Under the pieces are notes generated by a model that searched no databases, was not told the DNA's origin, and saw nothing but the letters and a program-made list of their open reading frames with translations. Position numbers and translations under genes: made by a program. Positions 16,065 through 20,185 of a stretch of 20,185 nt of DNA are shown here, piece after piece. Source of the DNA: DAIOGN01 sp036745245 (lineage in GTDB: Bacteria > Zixibacteria > MSB-5A5 > JAUVRN01); contig DAIOGN010000053.1 in NCBI GenBank assembly GCA_036745245.1, forward strand, positions 1 to 20,185, read 5' to 3'. Within the stretch, counting starts at the first letter, position 1. Each line of letters begins with the position of its first letter.

Positions 16065-16757
16065 CTAGTTCTCCCGGGTGAGGCTCAGAAAGTCACGTTC
16101 AAATGCGGCCGCCGAGTCAGGACCCAGGGCGGAGAGTCGCTCCGACACGGGCACCCCACCGTCCTGCAGGGTCGGAATCGCCGGCTGAGGCGAAAGGCCG
16201 GTGAGGAAGCGGCCAAAACGCAGGGCCTCTTCCTGGAACCATTCTTTCACGAGAGATCCCAGCCGCAATCCCGAGAGATCGGGCGAACGGCGATCGGTCT
16301 CCAGTTCCACCAGCCAGCCGGCACCGTACGGATCCTGGCTGAGAGCATCCGGCTTCATTCCGTGATGCGAAGTTCTTACTCGACCTTCGATGGGGCTCCT
16401 CACCCACACCGAAACGTCATGCTGCTTCAGCCTCGCCACGGGGTCGCCACGTTTAACGCGTGTACCGGTGGCCAGAAAGTCGACCCCCTGCACGGGTCCG
16501 ACGGCGTGGTTGAGAAAATCATCGATCCCGACGCGCAGCGTACCGTCCTCGCGGATGGCCAGCCAGGTATGTCCCCGGCTGTACAAAAGACCCGCCGGCG
16601 CCGTGAGTTTTTCCACCGGGAGTTTCGCCCATTCGGGCAGGGGCAGAACAAGTGCGCCCGGAGCCGTGACCCATCCCTTGTTCCGCCGGTAGGCACGCAG
16701 GGCCCAGTCGAGGCCGAGCACGGCTACCACCATTAAGAGAACCAGCAGAGCAACCAT
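16065..16757 (-). CDS. Membrane-anchored glycine-cleavage-H-like protein, lipoyl Lys absent
   Basis: First gene of the operon. The 230-residue product has one N-terminal hydrophobic helix (about 2-20) followed by RAYRR, which predicts a cytoplasmic C-terminal domain. Residues about 58-152 match the H-protein fold: RGHTW at 61-65, LRVGIDDF at 74-81, a turn, then SPIEGRV at 121-127 and DPYGAGWL at 142-149, which is very like GcvH. The lipoyl-lysine position, eight residues before Pro122, is Asp114; Lys111 is three residues off register. A charged tail of about 75 residues follows. AAGGAG lies eight bases before the ATG. Gene order puts it with the ferredoxin and HybB-like protein. A true glycine cleavage role is unlikely without the lysine and without gcvT or gcvP nearby. 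It could be a scaffold or assembly factor for the redox pair. Confidence 0.85.
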   Translation of the reverse strand: MVALLVLLMVVAVLGLDWALRAYRRNKGWVTAPGALVLPLPEWAKLPVEKLTAPAGLLYSRGHTWLAIREDGTLRVGIDDFLNHAVGPVQGVDFLATGTRVKRGDPVARLKQHDVSVWVRSPIEGRVRTSHHGMKPDALSQDPYGAGWLVELETDRRSPDLSGLRLGSLVKEWFQEEALRFGRFLTGLSPQPAIPTLQDGGVPVSERLSALGPDSAAAFERDFLSLTREN

Positions 16758-16854
16758 GATCCATTCTCCTTACGCGCGGCCTGTTTCCGATTCGCTCCGC
16801 CAGCTTCGGTCGGGCGACCGGGTCCTCGGGCCTGCGTCACCGCACAATCGCTAT

Positions 16855-16870
16855 TGCATTGCCGGTGCCG
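16855..16870 (-). promoter_or_regulatory. Candidate sigma-54 promoter of the H-like/ferredoxin/HybB operon
   Basis: The minus strand reads CGGCACCGGCAATGCA. Against TGGCAC-N5-TTGCA this keeps the GG and GC doublets at exact -24/-12 spacing and matches 9 of 11 consensus bases. The start point would be near 16844, giving a leader of about 85 bases. The adjacent NtrC-type activator makes the match plausible. It was found by eye and not scored. Confidence 0.5.
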
Positions 16871-17041
16871 GGCCGGTGGCACTGTGGGCCGAGCACCTAA
16901 GTCCCTGCCTGTCATGTCTTTGGCATTTCGGGTGGGGGGATGGCCGTTGACAAGCACAACACAAGTCTGCTGAGGATATCGACAGGCCCGGACCAGAAGA
17001 TATGTAACTCGTTGTCAATTCACAGGATAGCCTTCGACCTC

Positions 17042-17062
17042 AGTGTTGTGTAATTCGACACT
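17042..17062. promoter_or_regulatory. Imperfect palindrome, possible activator binding site
   Basis: AGTGTTG and CGACACT are reverse complements with one mismatch around a seven-base spacer (TGTAATT). The site lies about 170-190 bp upstream of the sigma-54-like promoter, a normal distance for an NtrC-type enhancer. An octamer from it, GTGTTGTG (17043-17050), recurs inverted at 16955-16962. Binding by the regulator encoded at 18789-20141 is a guess. Confidence 0.3.
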
Positions 17063-17138
17063 GCCAGTTGCAATTCTCGACGCTCACCGGCGTTTCGCCT
17101 GCAGGAGGGCCCATCAGTTGAGAAAAAGATCAAAAAAT

Positions 17139-17155
17139 CGTTGAAAGAATCAACG
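17139..17155. repeat. Small perfect inverted repeat upstream of the sensor kinase
   Basis: CGTTGA and TCAACG (six bases each) flank the five-base spacer AAGAA, 46 bases before the chosen kinase start. It could be an operator or a leader hairpin. It lacks a U run, so it is not a terminator. Confidence 0.3.
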
Positions 17156-17200
17156 GTGACCGATATTTTGAATAGGGAGAATCCCCTGAAAGGGGGCGGA

Positions 17201-18817
17201 ATGCTGGGAAGACATCACCTGGCCCGCCGTCTCTTCGGGCTTCTGTTCGTGGTGATGGCGGGTGGATTCGCGCTTTTCGTCTACCTCACGTCCGTGAGGC
17301 AGAGCTCCAGTGTTGTTCAGGAAATAAGCACCGGCGGTCGGCGCTCCGTCGACCTGCTGGCGCGTTCGGCCGATTACGCGATGTTGCAGAACCGGCGCGA
17401 TCTCCTGACACGCATGATTCGCGACGTAGGCAGAGAGCCCGGCATCGAGGCCGCTCGCATCTACAATAAGAAGGGCGTGATCGCCCTCTCCTCCGACTCC
17501 ACTGAAGAAGGCACGTCCGTCGACATGCAGGCAGAAGCCTGCAACGCATGTCACGGGGCCTCGCAGTCACGGCAGAATCTGCTCGATGCCGACCGGACAC
17601 GCATCATCGAGGGCGAGACCGGTCGCACGCTGGGGGTCATCCACCCCATCTACAATCGTCCCGAGTGTTCCGGTCCGCCCTGCCATGTGCATCCGCCGGA
17701 GCAGTCGGTGCTGGGCCTCCTCGAAGTGCGCATGAGCCTGGCCGAGGCAGAGAACAAGCTGGCGGCGGGCCGCTGGGAGCTGGTGACCATGGGCGTCCTG
17801 TTCACGCTCCTGGTGGCAGGACTCGCCGGATTCTTCGTGCATCACCTGGTGCACAAACCCGTGGTGCAGCTGACACGCGGCACCCGCGAAGTGGCCGCAG
17901 GCAATCTGGACGTGCGCCTGAAGGCTTCGGGCGGCGTGGAGCTGGCCTCGCTGGCGAGTGACTTCAATGTCATGGCCGAGCGACTCCTGGAGGCGCGCAC
18001 GGAGAATGAAGAGTGGTCGGCCACGCTGGAGCGACGCGTGGAGGAAAAGACGGCCGCGCTCAGGGAGTCGCACCAGCGCATGCTGCAGCTCGAGCGCATG
18101 GCCAGCCCGGGCGAGCTGGCCGCCGGCGTGGCCCACGAGATCAACAATCCGCTCTCCGGTGTGCTGACGTATGCGAAACTCCTTCAACGGCGAGCCACCC
18201 GGGCCGGAGAGGCGGTGCCCGAGGAACTCAAGTTTATTGCAGATGAAACGGCCCGCTGCGGCGACATCGTGAAGAACCTGCTTGGCTTCGCCCGGCGCGG
18301 CACGGGCAATTTCGAGAGCCAGGAATTGACCCGCCTGGTGGAGGGCGCGCTGCAGGTCGTGGCTCACCGATTCACCGAGAGTCGTGTGGACGTGCGGCGC
18401 GACGTGGCGCCGCTTGCGATTCGTTGCGACGGCGCCCAGATCCGGCAGGCGCTGGTGGCCCTGTTCGTGAACGCAGTGGAGGCGATGCCCGACGGCGGAC
18501 AGATGACCGTTCGGGCCCGGCCCGACCCGGGCACGCGCGGCATTGTGCTGGACGTCGAGGACACGGGCGTGGGGATCGATCCCGGCGATCAGCCGCACAT
18601 CTTTGAACCCTTCTTTACCACCAAGCTCGACAGCAAAGGAGTGGGGCTGGGGCTGTCGGTGGTGTATGGAATTGTCGCCCGGCACGGCGGGCACATCGAC
18701 GTTCAATCACAGCGGGGAGTGGGCACGACGTTCAAACTGTACCTGCCCACAGACCCTCCCAACGAAGATCAGACCAAGGAGTCGACTCATGGTACAAATA
18801 GCAGCCGCCAAGGATGA
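17201..18817 (+). CDS. Membrane sensor histidine kinase with two heme-c motifs in its extracytoplasmic domain
   Basis: Probable redox or ligand sensor of a two-component pair, 538 residues. It has a first membrane helix (11-29), an extracytoplasmic domain with CNACH (Cys114/Cys117/His118) and CSGPPCH (Cys156/Cys161/His162), and a second helix (about 193-216). A HAMP-like linker and a coiled coil follow. The H-box GVAHEINNP has His312, the N-box NAVEAMP has Asn424, and DTGVGI and GVGLGLS complete the ATPase domain. The CX4CH spacing of the second motif is also known from cytochromes c3. ATG 17201 is chosen because it directly precedes the basic/hydrophobic N-terminus and follows a GGGGGCGGA site. 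An in-frame TTG at 17141 or GTG at 17156 would add 15-20 residues. The 3' end overlaps the regulator gene by 29 bases. Confidence 0.92.
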   Translation: MLGRHHLARRLFGLLFVVMAGGFALFVYLTSVRQSSSVVQEISTGGRRSVDLLARSADYAMLQNRRDLLTRMIRDVGREPGIEAARIYNKKGVIALSSDSTEEGTSVDMQAEACNACHGASQSRQNLLDADRTRIIEGETGRTLGVIHPIYNRPECSGPPCHVHPPEQSVLGLLEVRMSLAEAENKLAAGRWELVTMGVLFTLLVAGLAGFFVHHLVHKPVVQLTRGTREVAAGNLDVRLKASGGVELASLASDFNVMAERLLEARTENEEWSATLERRVEEKTAALRESHQRMLQLERMASPGELAAGVAHEINNPLSGVLTYAKLLQRRATRAGEAVPEELKFIADETARCGDIVKNLLGFARRGTGNFESQELTRLVEGALQVVAHRFTESRVDVRRDVAPLAIRCDGAQIRQALVALFVNAVEAMPDGGQMTVRARPDPGTRGIVLDVEDTGVGIDPGDQPHIFEPFFTTKLDSKGVGLGLSVVYGIVARHGGHIDVQSQRGVGTTFKLYLPTDPPNEDQTKESTHGTNSSRQG

Positions 18818-20141
18818 ATTGCGCATCCTGGTGGTGGATGACGAAGAGGTGGTGCGGACGTCGCTCGAACGCTGGTTTACCGAAGACGGTTACCATGTGT
18901 CCACAGCGGCCGACGCCGCACAGGCCCTGCGCGAGCTGCAGGTAGGAAAGTTCGACCTGGCGCTCGTAGACGTAAAGATGCCGGGCATGGACGGCCTCGA
19001 GCTGCAGCGGCGCCTTCAGGAGATCGAGCCATCGCTCACGGTGATCATGATTACGGCCTACGCTTCGGTGGACACGGCCGTGCAGGCACTCAAACAGGGG
19101 GCCTTCGACTACGTCACCAAACCGGTGGACCCCGACCACCTCACGCATGTGGTGGCCAATGCCGTGAAGCAACGACGGCTGGCGCTGGAGAAGTCGCAGC
19201 TGGAAGACGAGGTGCATCACCTCCGGGGCGCCTGTGAATTCGTGGGCGACTCCGAGGCGGCGCGCAAGGTGATGGAGCTGGTGGCCACGGCCGCGCCCGC
19301 CGACACCACGATCATGATCCGGGGCGAGTCGGGCACCGGCAAGGAACTCGTCGCCCGAGCCCTGCACCAGCAGTCGAAGCGGCGTTTCTTCCCCTTCGTG
19401 CCGATCAACTGCGGCGGGCTCACCGATTCGCTGCTCGAATCCGAGTTGTTCGGCCACGAGAAGGGAGCCTTCACCGGCGCGCAGTACCGCCGCAAGGGCA
19501 AGCTGGAGCTGGCCGACGGCGGCACCGTGTTTCTCGACGAGGTGGGCAACATTTCGCAGAAGACGCAGATGGACCTGTTGCGTGTGCTCGAGAGCAAACA
19601 GTTCACGCGCGTAGGCGGCAGCCGCAACGTGGACGTGGACTTCCGCACGATCTGCGCCACGAATCGCGACCTGGAGCTGGCCGTCAAGGAGGGTGACTTC
19701 CGCGAGGACCTGTTCTACCGGCTCAATGTGTTCGTGATCAACGTGCCGCCGTTGCGTGAACGGCGGGGCGACATACCGATTCTGGCACGGCACTTCCTCG
19801 CCAAGTACGCCCGCGCCATGAGCAAGCAGGTGACCGACTTCGACTCGGAGGCCCTGCTGCGGCTGGAGATGTACCGGTGGCCGGGAAACGTGCGCGAGCT
19901 GGAGAACGCGGTGGAGCGCGCGGTGGTGGTGACGCGATCGAATACCATTCAGCCGCGCGACCTGCCCGAGCTCGAGTGCAGCGTGACCGACCCGGCGGAC
20001 CTGTCGATGGATGCGGTGGAGCGCCGGCACATGGCGCAGGTGTTGCAGCAGACCGGCGGCAACGTCACTCGCGCGGCGGAGCTATTGGGCATCAACCGCG
20101 TGACGCTCTACAACAAGATCAAAAAGTACAGTCTGCGCTAG
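18789..20141 (+). CDS. NtrC-family sigma-54-dependent response regulator
   Basis: This transcription activator is the partner of the kinase it overlaps by 29 bases. Its 450 residues show a receiver domain with the acidic pair Asp17/Asp18, phosphoacceptor Asp61 in VDVKMPGMDG, Thr89 and Lys111. The AAA+ domain has Walker A GESGTGKE (179-186), the sigma-54 contact loop GAFTGA (226-231), Walker B TVFLDE (246-251) and the WPGNVREL segment (364-371). A Fis-type helix-turn-helix closes the protein (about 411-447, NVTRAAELLGINRVTLYNKI). The intact GAFTGA loop means it should act at sigma-54 promoters. The candidate upstream of the divergent redox operon is the nearest one I see. The ATG lies inside the kinase gene, so expression is likely coupled. 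Confidence 0.96.
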   Translation: MVQIAAAKDELRILVVDDEEVVRTSLERWFTEDGYHVSTAADAAQALRELQVGKFDLALVDVKMPGMDGLELQRRLQEIEPSLTVIMITAYASVDTAVQALKQGAFDYVTKPVDPDHLTHVVANAVKQRRLALEKSQLEDEVHHLRGACEFVGDSEAARKVMELVATAAPADTTIMIRGESGTGKELVARALHQQSKRRFFPFVPINCGGLTDSLLESELFGHEKGAFTGAQYRRKGKLELADGGTVFLDEVGNISQKTQMDLLRVLESKQFTRVGGSRNVDVDFRTICATNRDLELAVKEGDFREDLFYRLNVFVINVPPLRERRGDIPILARHFLAKYARAMSKQVTDFDSEALLRLEMYRWPGNVRELENAVERAVVVTRSNTIQPRDLPELECSVTDPADLSMDAVERRHMAQVLQQTGGNVTRAAELLGINRVTLYNKIKKYSLR

Positions 20142-20185
20142 GCCCGCTCGTGGCGATTCGTCTGGTTCCTCTGGGCGCCCTTCCG

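Larger units (their letters stand above)
16758..17200. other. Divergent regulatory region between the redox operon and the sensor kinase
   Basis: This 443-bp gap separates the minus-strand operon from the plus-strand two-component genes. It is visibly AT-richer from about 16950 to 17170 than the genes around it. It contains a sigma-54-like promoter on the minus strand, an octamer CACAACAC (16955-16962) with its reverse complement at 17043-17050, an imperfect palindrome (17042-17062) and a small hairpin (17139-17155). I see no small RNA or open reading frame with coding character. Confidence 0.6.

Noticed and set aside
13426..16757. Glycine cleavage system or lipoate-dependent sulfur-oxidation locus
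   Set aside because: No gcvT, gcvP, hdr-like or lipoate ligase genes are present, and both H-like proteins lack the lipoyl lysine.
16876..16892. TGGCAC on the plus strand as a sigma-54 -24 element
   Set aside because: The GC doublet is missing at the required -12 position; the sequence reads CG there.
16947..16980. Perfect TTGACA as a sigma-70 promoter for the sensor kinase
   Set aside because: The hexamer at 17 bp downstream is CTGAGG, a poor -10. The nearest AT-rich hexamer (GATATC) is at a 22-bp spacing.
17141..17200. TTG or GTG start adding up to 20 residues to the sensor kinase
   Set aside because: No good ribosome binding site precedes either. ATG 17201 follows a GGGGGCGGA site and directly begins the basic/hydrophobic N-terminus. 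Not excluded.
18732..20030. 432-codon minus-strand frame opposite the sigma-54 regulator
   Set aside because: It is a GC-driven shadow rich in His, Arg and Val with no domain. The plus strand encodes all motifs of an NtrC-type regulator.
1..20185. tRNA, rRNA, CRISPR array, insertion sequence or riboswitch
   Set aside because: I saw no cloverleaf, spaced direct-repeat array, transposase or known riboswitch core on either strand.

Overview
This is a high-GC bacterial window with two gene neighbourhoods separated by a pair of divergent secreted-protein genes. The likely source is an uncultured lineage of the FCB or Eisenbacteria/Krumholzibacteria/Gemmatimonadota type, or a deltaproteobacterium-like anaerobe. 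That guess rests on a large exported protein with a C-terminal sorting-type domain, a heme-c sensor kinase, an orphan HybA/HybB-like pair and a LeuA2-type synthase. It is an inference from gene content, since no rRNA or other phylogenetic marker is present.

Positions 1-9205 (all minus strand, transcribed from 9205 towards 1) form a tightly packed cluster for short-chain acyl-CoA metabolism: dihydrolipoamide dehydrogenase, thiolase, an AlkD-like DNA alkylation repair protein, a prohibitin-like (SPFH) protein, 3-hydroxybutyryl-CoA dehydrogenase, enoyl-CoA hydratase, acyl-CoA dehydrogenase, a DRE-TIM synthase of the 2-isopropylmalate/homocitrate type, and the start of a LeuB-type dehydrogenase cut by the window edge. 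Thiolase, 3-hydroxyacyl-CoA dehydrogenase, crotonase and acyl-CoA dehydrogenase together give a complete reversible C4 cycle (acetyl-CoA to butyryl-CoA, or beta-oxidation of short chains). The synthase has a C-terminal tail made of 9-nt repeats. The LeuB-type gene departs from its family just after the invariant Arg.

Positions 9206-9406 hold a perfect 24-bp inverted repeat with A/T tails on both sides, a terminator or REP-like element. Positions 9407-13377 hold two divergently transcribed exported proteins of unknown role: an 871-residue protein with a C-terminal sorting/FlgD-like domain (minus) and a seven-repeat PD40/TolB-like beta-propeller (plus). They share a 278-bp GC-rich intergenic region.

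Positions 13426-16757 (minus) are a compact four-gene operon: a membrane-anchored glycine-cleavage-H-like protein, a four-cluster ferredoxin of HybA/NrfC type, a ten-helix HybB/NrfD-type quinone-interacting membrane protein, and a second H-like protein with an N-terminal four-cysteine motif. Neither H-like domain has a lysine at the expected lipoylation position, and no hydrogenase or molybdopterin catalytic subunit is present. Across a 443-bp intergenic region, a plus-strand pair encodes a membrane sensor kinase with two heme-c motifs in its extracytoplasmic domain and an NtrC-type sigma-54 activator. A sigma-54-like promoter sits upstream of the minus-strand operon. My reading is a redox-sensing two-component system that switches on a quinone-linked membrane electron-transfer module containing repurposed, non-lipoylated H-proteins. 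This is the best candidate in the window for an undescribed system.
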